Positions 9,308-17,259 of a stretch of 64,000 nucleotides of DNA are shown piece after piece. Within the stretch, counting starts at the first letter, position 1. Each line of letters opens with the position of its first letter. The translations under genes and the position numbers were made by a program. The notes under the pieces were generated by a model. The model was given only the letters and a program-made list of their open reading frames with translations, was not told where the DNA came from and did no database searches. The stretch spans positions 1 through 64,000 of the forward strand of contig CAVUWK010000013.1 of assembly GCA_963745175.1 (NCBI GenBank), written 5' to 3'. Origin of the DNA: Bog-473 sp963745175 (GTDB lineage: Bacteria > Actinomycetota > Acidimicrobiia > Acidimicrobiales > RAAP-2).

Positions 9308-10159
9308 TCATTTGGTTTCACGGCGCGAAGGTCGACGCGATCGCCTGACAAGCAGGGCGCCGGCCAGGATCAGTGCAAGCGCGGTAAGGGTCCTTCCCGT
9401 TACGTTCAGTCCCGTGTGCGGCAGCGGCCCTATGGGTTGCGTTGTCGTCGTGGTCGGGGGCGCAGATGCGTCGACCTCTGCCTCAAGAGAGACGCGTTGT
9501 GATATTGACAGCATCCCGAGCGTGACGACGACGGGGCCCGGGTCCACGACTATTGCCGCGGCAGGGGGTGCGATCTCTAGGCCTCCTCCGGGATCGGTGA
9601 TCGGCGGGGGAACCTCAGAGGGCGGGGCTGTAGTCGGGGTAGTCGTGGGTGGCAGCGTCGTAGTTGTGCTCCCCGGGTGCGTCGTCGTAGTACCCGGTTT
9701 GGCGGTCGTCGTGGTGGAAGCTGACGTGGTCGTCGTGACCTCTGGCTGCGTTGTTGTTGTGGTCGTCTCCGGCGACACCGGCGGCTCCGTGATCACAACC
9801 AGACACCCGCCGTTCCAGATCGCCTGACCGTCCGTGGTCCAGTGGAGCCCGGGGTAGATCGAGGTTCCACCGTTGTCGTTGTTGTACTCGAACGACGGAA
9901 TGATGTCGCCCCAGCCCCGCTCGGGATAGACGGGGCCGGTGTGTTCTCCGTGGCCAGTCGGTGTCCCGTTCGGCTGCACGATCGCGTTCTCGTTGACTGT
10001 GTTCTGAACATACGGGTTGCTTACCGAGCTGGTGGCGTGACAGATGGTGACTTTGTCTTGGGGTTTCGCTGCAGCTGGCGTCGCCAGCACGCAGACGAAA
10101 GTCAGGAGCACTCCCAACCCAACGCCAGCCCTCAACAAAGTTGAACAGTGGTGGTCCAT
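9308..10159 (-). CDS. LPXTG-anchored surface protein
   Basis: 283 residues. A signal peptide (GVLLTFVCVLATPAAA) is followed by a compact domain with KVTICHATSS, GHGEHTGPVYPERGWGDIIP, YPGLHWT and NGGC, a layout I know from other secreted actinobacterial proteins with paired cysteines. Next comes a long Thr/Pro linker made of ETTTTTT-like repeats. LPHTG at 246-250, a hydrophobic helix and RRSRR form a complete sortase signal. GAGGGGGG precedes the ATG. No sortase gene is in the window. Probably wall-anchored; ligand unknown. Confidence 0.85.
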   Translation of the reverse strand: MDHHCSTLLRAGVGLGVLLTFVCVLATPAAAKPQDKVTICHATSSVSNPYVQNTVNENAIVQPNGTPTGHGEHTGPVYPERGWGDIIPSFEYNNDNGGTSIYPGLHWTTDGQAIWNGGCLVVITEPPVSPETTTTTTQPEVTTTTSASTTTTAKPGTTTTHPGSTTTTLPPTTTPTTAPPSEVPPPITDPGGGLEIAPPAAAIVVDPGPVVVTLGMLSISQRVSLEAEVDASAPPTTTTTQPIGPLPHTGLNVTGRTLTALALILAGALLVRRSRRPSRRETK

Positions 10160-10441
10160 GGCGCCCCCCTCAGCCCGTGCAGAGCCTCTACGAAAGTCTC
10201 GACGCGGTCAGCATGCCGAATAAGGGGTATTTGAGATGGTCTTGTGCCAGTCGGCGATCACAAAACACTCAGCCATGTGGCGCCGCGTAGCGGCGTAGCC
10301 CTGGTGGCGTTCGCTCCGTCAGTAGCTGTCCCATAGGCCGGGTGCCCCAGATCGCAGGGTCGCAGCGCATCTGATACCCCGGAGAGTCGGGCTGCCTTCT
10401 CGATGGTGACCAGCCACCAGCAGCCCGACCCTCGGGTGGGG

Positions 10442-10510
10442 CGCCCCGGCCGGGAATCGAACCCGGTGCGCCTTCGTAGTCAAGGAAGGGCAGACATCCA
10501 GTTCCAGGGC
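10442..10510 (-). other. tRNA-like remnant
   Basis: On the minus strand the ends pair as a 7-bp acceptor (GCCCTGG with CCGGGGC). There is a perfect T arm (CCGGG, TTCGATT, CCCGG) and a D-loop-like AACTGGAT, but the D stem is missing and the anticodon region has a 9-base loop. About five to eight bases are lacking compared with a normal tRNA. It may be a decayed tRNA, an integration scar, or a tRNA damaged by sequence errors. No anticodon can be assigned safely. Confidence 0.4.
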
Positions 10511-10574
10511 GCTACTCAAGAACGGTCGTCTTCCGATCTGGACTGGTATCGTCCTTGCCAGTCAAGGAAGGGCA
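10478..10574 (+). repeat. 15-bp direct repeat pair flanking 67 bp
   Basis: AGTCAAGGAAGGGCA occurs at 10478-10492 and again at 10560-10574; similar ACATC sequence follows both. The first copy lies inside the tRNA-like remnant. Direct repeats at a tRNA edge are what an integrated element leaves, but the 67 bases between hold no gene. Confidence 0.6.
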
Positions 10575-10583
10575 ACATCGTGC

Positions 10584-10605
10584 GAAGGGGCCTTCGGGCC
10601 CCTTC
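10584..10605. terminator. Strong TTCG hairpin
   Basis: GAAGGGGCC, TTCG loop, GGCCCCTTC: a perfect 9-bp stem with a stable tetraloop and no U tract. It is symmetric, so it could stop transcripts from either side. It lies between the tRNA-like remnant and the methyltransferase promoter. Confidence 0.6.
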
Positions 10606-10729
10606 TGCGCGCCCTGGGCGGCTCACGTCATGTCCCGAGGCAACAGACTGGCCACAGCCGCCTGGAAGGTAGGACAGTTCAGCAAGTGGGGCAAGGGTAG
10701 CTACGGCACCGGTCCTCGGGTGCGCTGAG

Positions 10730-10735
10730 TACCCT
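10730..10735 (+). promoter_or_regulatory. -10 element, leaderless methyltransferase promoter
   Basis: TACCCT is followed after exactly seven bases by the GTG start at 10743. This is the same hexamer and spacing as at 7857 and, on the minus strand, 28499-28504. Confidence 0.55.
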
Positions 10736-10742
10736 GTCCTGA

Positions 10743-11510
10743 GTGACGAACCAGGACTCAGTGCGTACCGCAACGGAATATGACGCGATGGCGGTCGAGT
10801 ACGACGGCCACAATGCCAACGGTGCCGCCAACGAATTCTACGAACGCCCAGCGACGATAGCGATGCTTGGAGACGTCAACGGCAAGCGGGTTCTGGAAGT
10901 CGGCTGCGGTTCCGGGCCGTTGACCGAATGGCTCGTTGCTCACGGCGCTGAAGTGGTGGCGTGCGATCTGAGCGCAGCCATGCTTGAGATCGCCCGGTCG
11001 CGGATCGGCGATAGAGCGGAATTGCATCACCACGATTTAGCTGAGCCACTTACGTTCCTGGAAGACGCAAGCGTGGATCTGGTGGTGGCGTCGCTCGTGT
11101 TCCACTACGTGCGCGACTGGGTCGCGCCGCTCCGTGAGCTTCACAGAGTGCTCCGACCTGCCGGCTCGGCGGTGATGTCCATACATCACCCGGCGTGGGA
11201 CTGGAGAAACCATTCTCCTGAGGACTACTTCGCCTTCATTCAGGTCTCAGAGGAGTGGGTCAAGCCATATACGGTCACCTTCTGGCGTCGCCCACTTACT
11301 GCGGCCACCGCCGCCATCAGTGAGGCGGGTTTCCTTATTGATCGGCTGGTAGAAGCCAGGCCGAAGCCGGAGCTACAGAAGCGAGATCCGGCTTCCTTCC
11401 AGGAATTGATGACTGCGCCCTGCTTCATTCACCTGCGCCTGAGGCCCGCACAACCGGACGGCAGCGTGGCTGGGCTTGGGAGCACTTCTTCGAAATCCAC
11501 GACGCACTGA
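10743..11510 (+). CDS. Class I SAM-dependent methyltransferase
   Basis: 255 residues from a GTG placed seven bases after TACCCT. Motif I VLEVGCGSGPLTEWL at about 49-63, the acidic strand-2 end VACDLSAAMLEIA, and VDLVVASLVFHYVRDW as the post-I/II region show a small-molecule methyltransferase of the Methyltransf_11 type. Single gene after the tRNA-like remnant; the last 20 residues are Ser-rich and probably disordered. Substrate unknown. Confidence 0.9.
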   Translation: MTNQDSVRTATEYDAMAVEYDGHNANGAANEFYERPATIAMLGDVNGKRVLEVGCGSGPLTEWLVAHGAEVVACDLSAAMLEIARSRIGDRAELHHHDLAEPLTFLEDASVDLVVASLVFHYVRDWVAPLRELHRVLRPAGSAVMSIHHPAWDWRNHSPEDYFAFIQVSEEWVKPYTVTFWRRPLTAATAAISEAGFLIDRLVEARPKPELQKRDPASFQELMTAPCFIHLRLRPAQPDGSVAGLGSTSSKSTTH

Positions 11511-11779
11511 GGGTGATCCGATCGTTGGTTCGAGGGCATTCGCGATCGTGGCAGACCGGCACCTCGGTGTCACCCTCAGCGGCGGACCGGGCGCGTTCTG
11601 GGGCGCTTTTGATCAGTGCCAACCTCTAATGACGCGCCGCAAAGCGGTCGCCCCGTATCAGCGGCGATACAGGCCGAATGCCCAGATATGTACCAGAAGG
11701 CGCCGGCGCCCTCCTGCCAGATCCGAAGTGCGAATCGGGGGTCGCGTGCGCCGCCACCCCCGCTCGCTCTGTCGGTCGC

Positions 11780-12223
11780 CTAGCTGTACGTGGAGTGCGT
11801 CGTTGTGAAAGTCGGGTTATTGCTGCCGGGTCCGAGGAAGTCGGCTGGGGCGACCAGGACGCCTGGCAGGGTGTCAGGGATGGGGAGGCCCTGGTCGGAG
11901 TTGTTGGAAAAGGCGCTGTTCGCGACCGTCGTCGGTCCGTTCCACACGACCATTCCGCCACCGTCGGCGTCCGCGGAGTTACCCGTGCGCGCAATAGGCC
12001 CGTTTTCTGTGTAGTGCACCAGGTCGCCGGGACGGGGTACTACCGTACCGCGCCATAGGTATATCCCGAACCGGTATCAGCATTCCCGTTCAAGGTGAGC
12101 AATCGTGTGCCCCTCAACGAGAGCCCGAGACGTTGCATCATCGTTAGGTGACCGGAAGGGCCTCTTCGGAATGACGCCATTGCTCCGGCGTTTGCCCAGT
12201 CGCAAGAGGTACATGTCGTTCAT
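11780..12223 (-). pseudogene. Small protein interrupted by an in-frame TGA
   Basis: A TAGACT hexamer six bases before ATG 12223 looks like a leaderless start. The frame reads MNDMYLLRLGKRRSNG, SPNDDATSRALVEGHTIAHL and EREC, then TGA at 12077-12079. It then continues in the same frame as YRFGIYLWRGTVVPRPGD and HYTENGPIARTGNSAD, ending in a GGGMVVWN / TVANSAFSNNS stretch like a beta-helix rung. Either a 48-residue protein plus a decayed tail, or one gene with an error at the TGA. Family not recognised. Confidence 0.45.
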
Positions 12224-12290
12224 TTCGAGAGTCTAGAAATTGATTGTCTCAACGATGGACGGCGTCGCTCTTGCCGTCAGCAGCTCTCGT

Positions 12291-12796
12291 TTAGTCCTGG
12301 GTGCTTTCGCATAGGAACTTGAGACTTGCGTTCCACAGATCGTGACCGCGGTGCATGTGGCCAGGATTGGAATCGGCGAGTTTCTTTGGGTTGGCGCCAG
12401 TGCCAGTCTCTTCCATCACCACGTAGGTGCTCCGCTCGCAGCGCGGCTGGAGCAGCCAGGTATGGTACGCGAGCCACTGGTCCTCTCGCCGTACCAGCCG
12501 ATACGGGAGCTGGGCACGAATTCGTGGATGGTGCTGTGGATGTGAGCGCCGAAGGTTATCCAGTCGAATGTGACGCCGGCGTCGAGGAGTCAGCTTGGGG
12601 CATCGACCTTCACATCACTGGCGTTGGAGTACCAGTTCGGCCAGCTGGTCGCGTGGACAAGGTGCCTCCAGATCATTTCCATCGGCGCAGCGATCACGAT
12701 GTCGTTGTGGGCGAAGAGATCGGCCTCTTCGGGCACGATGTTGTCCGGCCAGTGGATGTGCGCCGAACGGTGCTGTATGTCCTCAATAATCGACAT
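12291..12796 (-). pseudogene. SRPBCC/polyketide-cyclase-like protein, broken
   Basis: Starts at 12796 after GGAGGGCACGATC. The N-terminal half reads EADLFAHNDIVIAAPMEMIW and HATSWPNWYSNA, the classic SRPBCC opening. A TGA at 12590 falls where Trp would be expected (PS-stop-LLDAGVTFDW), and one frameshift follows near WYGE. The rest (QWLAYHTWLLQP, then VVMEETGTGANPKKLA and MHRGHDLWNASLKF) matches the family to its stop at 12291. Such proteins bind hydrophobic ligands. One stop plus one indel suggests a true pseudogene more than the single-indel cases do. Confidence 0.65.
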
Positions 12797-13013
12797 GATC
12801 GTGCCCTCCATTAGGCTTCGGATTGTCGGTTGTCTCCCGGTCGCACGTGAGCTCAGGCTGGTTTCATCTCTATCCTGAAGGGCAACCCCGACCAAGGCAA
12901 GTAATAGTGACTGTCGGCGCGATCGCATGCGCGCTCGCACTGTTTTGCGAACTGTCTCCGATCGCCGGATCTGAGGCTAGGCGGAGCGTCTGAATCCGAC
13001 TTAAATATGTCGA

Positions 13014-13496
13014 GTGCGGTCTTTGATCCCTTGGTTCTTGGTGGTGGTGCTGACGGTTCTAGCCGTCACGAGCGCCGTTGTTGGGGCGAGGACCGACCGT
13101 GGCGTCGTATTGCATCGAGACGTTTTCACACCGGCCGGGGCATTGAAGACCATCCCGACAAGCGCGCCGCCACAGGCGGGTTACCGGGGTGTCGAGGAAT
13201 TCTGTGCGGTCGCGCCTCTGACTGGGACCATTCACTACGACGGAACGAGCGGAGGGCTGTCAGGTGTTCTCTCGGTCAGGGTCGGCGATCTGCCTCCCAA
13301 TGAGGACGTGTTCGTCAACTGGTCGAACAACTATGTGCGAGCGCCCGTCATCGCCTACTTCAAGACCAACCCCAACGGGGTGGCCATTCAATCGTCGGTG
13401 GACGTTGGCCGTCTGGCAGAGGTCAAGGGGGCGGAGATCGTTCTCTCGACTGCGACGGTTCCCGATCCGTCCTTGGGCAGCCTCGATCCCTGCTGA
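13014..13496 (+). CDS. Secreted hypothetical protein
   Basis: 160 residues from a GTG seven bases after TTAAAT. An N-terminal signal (LIPWFLVVVLTVLAVTSAVVG) is followed by a beta-rich domain with VEEFCAVAPLTGTIHYDG, LPPNEDVFVNWSNNYVRAP and a final DPC. The two cysteines could form a disulphide. No family recognised. It is likely exported and monomeric; no partner gene is adjacent. Confidence 0.65.
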   Translation: MRSLIPWFLVVVLTVLAVTSAVVGARTDRGVVLHRDVFTPAGALKTIPTSAPPQAGYRGVEEFCAVAPLTGTIHYDGTSGGLSGVLSVRVGDLPPNEDVFVNWSNNYVRAPVIAYFKTNPNGVAIQSSVDVGRLAEVKGAEIVLSTATVPDPSLGSLDPC

Positions 13497-13549
13497 CGAA
13501 GTCGGTTGGGACCTGCCCGCATCGGCTTGTCTCGGAACGCTAGGTGGGG

Positions 13550-13570
13550 TGCCCCCGGTCGCCGGTTCGG
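13550..13570 (+). repeat. Dispersed repeat copy 1
   Basis: TGCCCCCGGTCGCCGGTTCG; member of the dispersed family with core TGYCCCSGTTCGCCGG. About 30 bases before the PPOX start. Confidence 0.5.
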
Positions 13571-13598
13571 GCCCTATCCAAAGGGCTCGCTACGCTCG

Positions 13599-14099
13599 AT
13601 GTCTGATCACCTCGACAGAAGGGAGCGCGGATTGGCGACCTGGACCGAGTTCGAGGGGGCTGCTCCTGAGTTGGCGAGCAAGGGCAAGGCGCTGCTCTAC
13701 CAGTACGGGGCGCCCCTGGGATACCTCGCCACCGTTCGAGCGGATGGAGGACCCCGGGTCCACCCCTTCTGTCCGATCGTCGCCGAGGGCGGTCTCTGGG
13801 CCTACATCTTGCACTCTTCACCCAAGGGTGCGGATCTTCGGCGCGATCCCCGTTTTGCGCTGCACGCCTTCTCCCCGACGGACGTTGACGACGAGTTCTT
13901 TGTTCGGGGCCACGCAGAGCCCATGGAGCCGTCGGGCGATCTGAAAGTAGCCATCATCGCGGCCGCCGTGCCTGCCACCGTCGGCGCAGATGAGGAACAG
14001 CTCTTTCAGCTCCACATTGACCGTGTGTTGATTGCGAACTACGCGTACAGGGGCCAGTGGCCGCCCTCCTACGAACGGTGGTCCGCCTCTGACGACTGA
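13599..14099 (+). CDS. Pyridoxamine 5'-phosphate oxidase-family protein
   Basis: About 166 residues. Split-barrel signature LGYLATVRADGGPRVHPFCPIV near residue 45 and YILHSSPKGADLRRDPRFALHA after it. The start is uncertain: ATG 13599 has no good ribosome-binding site, whereas TTG 13632 has GAAGGGAG at proper distance. Flavin or F420 binding is likely. The upstream 30 bases contain a copy of the dispersed repeat. Confidence 0.82.
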   Translation: MSDHLDRRERGLATWTEFEGAAPELASKGKALLYQYGAPLGYLATVRADGGPRVHPFCPIVAEGGLWAYILHSSPKGADLRRDPRFALHAFSPTDVDDEFFVRGHAEPMEPSGDLKVAIIAAAVPATVGADEEQLFQLHIDRVLIANYAYRGQWPPSYERWSASDD

Positions 14100-14101
14100 T
14101 G

Positions 14102-14167
14102 TGTCCCAGTTGACCGGTTATGCGGGTGATCCGGCTCCCCGGAGGGTGTCCCCGTTCGCCGGATAGG
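14102..14167 (+). repeat. Dispersed repeat copies 2 and 3 (tandem)
   Basis: Two related units: TGTCCCAGTTGACCGGTTA with GCGGGTGATCCGG (14102-14136), then TGTCCCCGTTCGCCGGATAG (14147-14166). The first unit matches the longer form at 21121. Confidence 0.55.
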
Positions 14168-14788
14168 CGGCTACCTCCTCACCCACCGGGCATCCGGCAG
14201 TATTTGCTGGTGCCGGATAAGGGGTTCACGGAGTTTCGATCTGCAAGGGTCATCCCACCCGGGACTTCTGTCGGACGACGCGTCCTGGTCTCTGGTTTGG
14301 CCGGAGCGGGCAAAAGCACGTTCTCGCGAGCGCTGTCGGCCAAAACTGGCCTTCCCGTCATCCATCTCGACATCCACTTCTGGAAACCGGGCTGGGTGGA
14401 GCCGTCTAAGGACGAGTGGCGGGAGCAGCAGCGGGGCCTCCTCAGCGGCGACGACTGGATCGCTGACGGCAACTACCACGCCACCCTCGATCTTCGGCTT
14501 GAGCGCGCTGACACGGTCGTGTACCTCGATACGCCATGGTGGGTTTGTGTACTGCGAGCATTAGTCCGCGGGGTTCGCAAGCGTGCGGTTGGCTTCCAAC
14601 TGCCTAACGGCTGCGACGAGTCGGCTTTGCGACGGTTGCGCGACGAATGGTCGCTGGCCTGGCGCATCTGGCGAGTCCGCCGATCTGACCGCGAACTCGA
14701 ATTTAGAACCCTGTCGCGGCAGGGTAACCACGTGGCGCTGTACGTTCTCCGTTCCAAGCGTGAGGTCCGTGACTTCCTCAGTACATAA
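14120..14788 (+). CDS. P-loop kinase-like protein (topology-modulation/FlaR type)
   Basis: Up to 222 residues, but the first 50 are low-complexity and the real start is probably downstream near RRVLVSG. Walker A GLAGAGKST, then LPVIHLDIHFWKPGW, DDWIADGNY and ADTVVYLDTPWWVC, is the pattern of the adenylate-kinase-like family annotated as topology modulation protein. It should bind ATP and phosphorylate or remodel a small substrate; the role is unknown. The 5' end overlaps two copies of the dispersed repeat, which also argues for a shorter gene. Confidence 0.75.
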   Translation: MRVIRLPGGCPRSPDRRLPPHPPGIRQYLLVPDKGFTEFRSARVIPPGTSVGRRVLVSGLAGAGKSTFSRALSAKTGLPVIHLDIHFWKPGWVEPSKDEWREQQRGLLSGDDWIADGNYHATLDLRLERADTVVYLDTPWWVCVLRALVRGVRKRAVGFQLPNGCDESALRRLRDEWSLAWRIWRVRRSDRELEFRTLSRQGNHVALYVLRSKREVRDFLST

Positions 14789-14813
14789 GTGCCGTTATCG
14801 AACGATCTGATGG

Positions 14814-14836
14814 GAGCCCCGGTTCACCGGGATTGG
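14814..14836 (+). repeat. Dispersed repeat copy 4
   Basis: GAGCCCCGGTTCACCGGGAT; here CCCGG-TTCA-CCGGG makes a 5-bp hairpin. Confidence 0.45.
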
Positions 14837-14852
14837 GTCGTACTGATGTCGG

Positions 14853-15166
14853 TCAGTCGCCCGTAGATTCACGGATTTTCACCCTCACCGCCCGCCCCAA
14901 CAGCAACGGGTTGAACCATGCGGATCCGGGCCGAGACCAGCAAGTCAAGTACTTCGTAGATCCCAGCTCGACCTCGACGTCAATGGAATCGGAACTGTTG
15001 TCCTCTAGGTCACGGTGATCCGATGGCGGCCCAGGGGAACCCGGAAGTCAACGTGTTCGCGCGGGAAGATCCGGGCTTGCGTTGCCCCATCCACCATGAC
15101 CTCAAAGGGCTTCTGCCTATCCGCCCAGCCGTGGTTCGAGCGGTACAGGTCCCCTACTGCGGTCAT
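14853..15166 (-). CDS. Small beta-rich protein, frameshifted
   Basis: ATG 15166 reads MTAVGDLYRSNHGWADRQ and VMVDGATQARIFPREHVDF with RVPLGRHRITV. It then shifts frame near 15015 and continues DLEDNSSDSIDVEVEL, KYLTCWSRPGSAWFNP to the stop at 14853. Both halves read cleanly with no other stop, so one indel is the only defect. Layout (short strand, DG turn, G-H/Y turn, VxVxLG strand) resembles the protein at 17260, so they are probably distant paralogues. Function unknown. Confidence 0.5.
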
Positions 15167-15180
15167 ACAGGATTATTGCC

Positions 15181-15597
15181 TCACTGAGCCCCACCCATAA
15201 CCAGCCCCCGTCCGCCGGGACAGTGGCTACCCGGCAATATCGTTCGAGAGCAGCGGAGCAGGACGTCGCATTCGGAGCGAAGGCGATCCGCCTCGTCAAT
15301 CCTGCCCAAGTCCTTGTAGTCCTTGGCTGCCACTTGTCGGCTCGTCACTTCGGCTCGCACGATCTCGATGATCTGCCCCTCATCCAGTTCCCTTCGGGGA
15401 GCATCGCCAGCTCCGAGTCCCTGAACCCCGCCAGCAATGCGGCCAGAACCACCTGGCAGATCTGGGCTGTCCAAACCCAAAGATCCGGCGTTGTCGATGG
15501 CCCCGAGGGCGGAGCGGATTGCCGACCTCGCTACCGCGTCGTGAGACTTCATTGCCTCTTTCAGGGCAGCCCGCAAGCGATCTTCCACGGCGCTCAC
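15181..15597 (-). CDS. GatB/YqeY-domain protein
   Basis: About 138 residues from a GTG. The opening VEDRLRAALKEAMKSHDAVA with AIRSALGAIDNA, and the later REVLDEGQ-like LDEGQIIEIVRAEV and YKDLGRIDEADRLRSE, match the YqeY family related to the C-terminal domain of GatB. The usual ending (LxxYLP) is replaced by unrelated residues after LRSECDVLL, so the last 20 residues probably result from a frameshift. The family is linked to aminoacyl-tRNA amidation only by homology. Confidence 0.75.
   Translation of the reverse strand: MSAVEDRLRAALKEAMKSHDAVARSAIRSALGAIDNAGSLGLDSPDLPGGSGRIAGGVQGLGAGDAPRRELDEGQIIEIVRAEVTSRQVAAKDYKDLGRIDEADRLRSECDVLLRCSRTILPGSHCPGGRGLVMGGAQ
15203..15222 (+). repeat. Dispersed repeat copy 5
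   Basis: AGCCCCCGTCCGCCGGGACA; same orientation as the other copies. Confidence 0.4.
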
Positions 15598-15614
15598 GAA
15601 TCCAGTTTGACCGG

Positions 15615-15637
15615 TGCCCCCGTTCCCCGGGAATGAG
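15615..15637 (+). repeat. Dispersed repeat copy 6
   Basis: TGCCCCCGTTCCCCGGGAAT; directly after the start of the YqeY gene on the opposite strand. Confidence 0.5.
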
Positions 15638-15782
15638 CACGGCTAAAACCTCGATCCGGTTGCCATGGATAGCGCGTTGCAATCCGAGGGCTATCGGTGG
15701 CGCTGCTCACAAGGATGTGGAAATCTCGACTGGGAGAATCCCGACGGGTAGGAAGGCTCGCCTGCCCAGAAGAGGAGGAATT

Positions 15783-16073
15783 ATGATCGGTGTCAGCGTT
15801 GTATTCGACTACGACGGCAACTTCGATCGTTCCCGGGTAGTGGAGGTGGCCAAGAACGCGCGGAAGATGTTCGAGGGCCTCTCGGGCCTTCGCTTCAAGG
15901 CCTTCACTCTGGACGAGAAGCAGCAGAGAGCGATGAACTTCTACGTGTGGGACTCACAAGAGGCGGCCGAAGCCTTCTTCACCGACGAGCTTCGAGAGAG
16001 AGTGACTGGGTTGTACGGGGTAGCACCGACCGTGAGTTTTTTGGAGATTGCCGAACTCGTTAACAACTCATAG
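15783..16073 (+). CDS. Dimeric alpha/beta-barrel (YdhR/monooxygenase-like) protein
   Basis: 96 residues. AGAAGAGGAGGAA directly before ATG 15783 is the best ribosome-binding site in this region and fixes the start. The ferredoxin-like order is visible: VSVVFDYDGNFDRSRVVEVA, LSGLRFKAFTLDE, then MNFYVWDSQEAAEAFFTDEL. Members dimerise and act as small monooxygenases, isomerases or binding proteins. Single gene. Confidence 0.85.
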   Translation: MIGVSVVFDYDGNFDRSRVVEVAKNARKMFEGLSGLRFKAFTLDEKQQRAMNFYVWDSQEAAEAFFTDELRERVTGLYGVAPTVSFLEIAELVNNS

Positions 16074-16413
16074 TCACGGAAGGGTCGACATCGACTGTGA
16101 CCCGAGACTGCCCCAGTACATTGCCGGGTCGGGGACATGCTCCTGGACTGCTTGACCCGGTGGTGGCAGGTGTGGGCTTCTCCCGACCATCGAGACGGAC
16201 TAACAGACGTCAGAGTCGGCGAGGCCGCTTCTCACGGCCTAGGGCGCGTGTGCATGGTCTCGGTGGCGTGCATGATTTTCGCATGGTCCTCGATCGACCC
16301 GAGGAACCTCACATCCTTGGTGTCACACCTAATGCCGTAACGCGTACGGACCCCATGCTTATAAACGAAGGACCTTTCGGGGAACCAGTGGAGTCCGCGA
16401 CGACACAGCCGCG
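16074..16413. other. Intergenic stretch with a dispersed-repeat copy
   Basis: 340 bases. It opens with a copy of the dispersed repeat (16109-16139, TGCCCC...CATTGCCGGG). Both strands have short open frames, including a minus-strand one reading RYGIRCDTKDVRFLGSIEDH, but it lacks a usable start. I cannot support a gene. Confidence 0.45.
16109..16139 (+). repeat. Dispersed repeat copy 7 (long form)
   Basis: TGCCCCAGTACATTGCCGGG then TCGGGGACATG; shares CATTGCCGGG and GACAT with the copy at 18047. Confidence 0.5.
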
Positions 16414-17046
16414 TTAGTTCTCAGTTACACGTTCATACCAGCGGTCGCTGGCACTGCTGGCTTCGTTGCCTCCTTTGGGTCCAGTGGCTCGAGCGTGACG
16501 ATAATGATTACCGATGTCACCAATCTGACGATTTCTGGCACGAGTTCGGCGTTGACGGTTTGTCCATAGGAGATTCGTCAAAACAGGCGGTGTTCGTCGC
16601 AGAGCTCGGCCGGCCCTTCGTGATATCGGCATTGAACGTCGAAGGATGTCCCCGAATTGAATCGATTGGGCGCGGACGCGCACCCAAGAGCGACCGCGCT
16701 GGGTCCAAGTGTGGGCGTGTCGCGACCACCTGGCTGGACTCACAGGAATGCGCGAGCTCGGACGCGGTAGCAAGTAATCCGTTTGCGAGCCGGCAATCTT
16801 GCCTTTGCCTTGTTGCCATTCCTCGATCGCTTGGTTGAATGCGTCGAGTACGTCAGGTGCCGCGCTATGGAAGGTTTGGGTATGGTGACGTACTGCCTCC
16901 GGACTTAGTCGTTGGCCCAAGCACGAATCCTCGGCAACCCTTCGTGCGGTCTTACCGACGCCATCGACACGGTACGTCTGGGTCAGCAGCCATCCGTGGA
17001 AGCTATGTGGTTTGTCATAGGTCGGCTTCGTCGCGGTTCTCCACAT
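16414..17046 (-). CDS. Hypothetical protein, doubtful
   Basis: Open for 210 codons. Two parts look protein-like: TARRVAEDSCLGQRLSPEAV with APDVLDAFNQAIEEWQQGKG at about residues 35-82, and the end GNEASSASDRWYERVTEN. The middle is Arg/Pro-rich and may be a wrong frame between two indels. No family recognised and no good start signal. It could be a broken gene. Confidence 0.35.
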   Translation of the reverse strand: MWRTATKPTYDKPHSFHGWLLTQTYRVDGVGKTARRVAEDSCLGQRLSPEAVRHHTQTFHSAAPDVLDAFNQAIEEWQQGKGKIAGSQTDYLLPRPSSRIPVSPARWSRHAHTWTQRGRSWVRVRAQSIQFGDILRRSMPISRRAGRALRRTPPVLTNLLWTNRQRRTRARNRQIGDIGNHYRHARATGPKGGNEASSASDRWYERVTEN

Positions 17047-17259
17047 TGCGTAGCGCCCTTCCGTAATGTTGATGAGCCAGACCTAACAAGCCACAGGTTG
17101 GCCACTGCGACGCAACCGCGTTCTCATTTTTACCCGCCGACTCCCCAACGGCTGCACAATCTCGCTCAAGAACGGCAGAGGGCAGCACAGAGATGATGCT
17201 GTGGAGAGTCGCTCTTCTGCCGATTTGAGCGACTATCCCCTAACAATGACGCCGCCGGT

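Noticed and set aside
10521..10541. GTCGTCTTCCGATCTGG resembles the end of a common sequencing adapter (CTCTTCCGATCT)
   Set aside because: Only 11 bases match exactly and there is no flanking adapter sequence; chance is possible at this scale. It sits inside the tRNA-like remnant, so it is worth a glance at the reads but not a finding.
12077..12079. TGA as selenocysteine in the protein at 12223
   Set aside because: No SECIS-like hairpin seen after it and the context (EREC-U-YRF) is not a known selenoprotein.
16097..16417. Plus-strand open frame ending with LINEGPFGEPVESATTQPR
   Set aside because: No start signal, no family, and the opposite strand reads equally well; composition is ambiguous.
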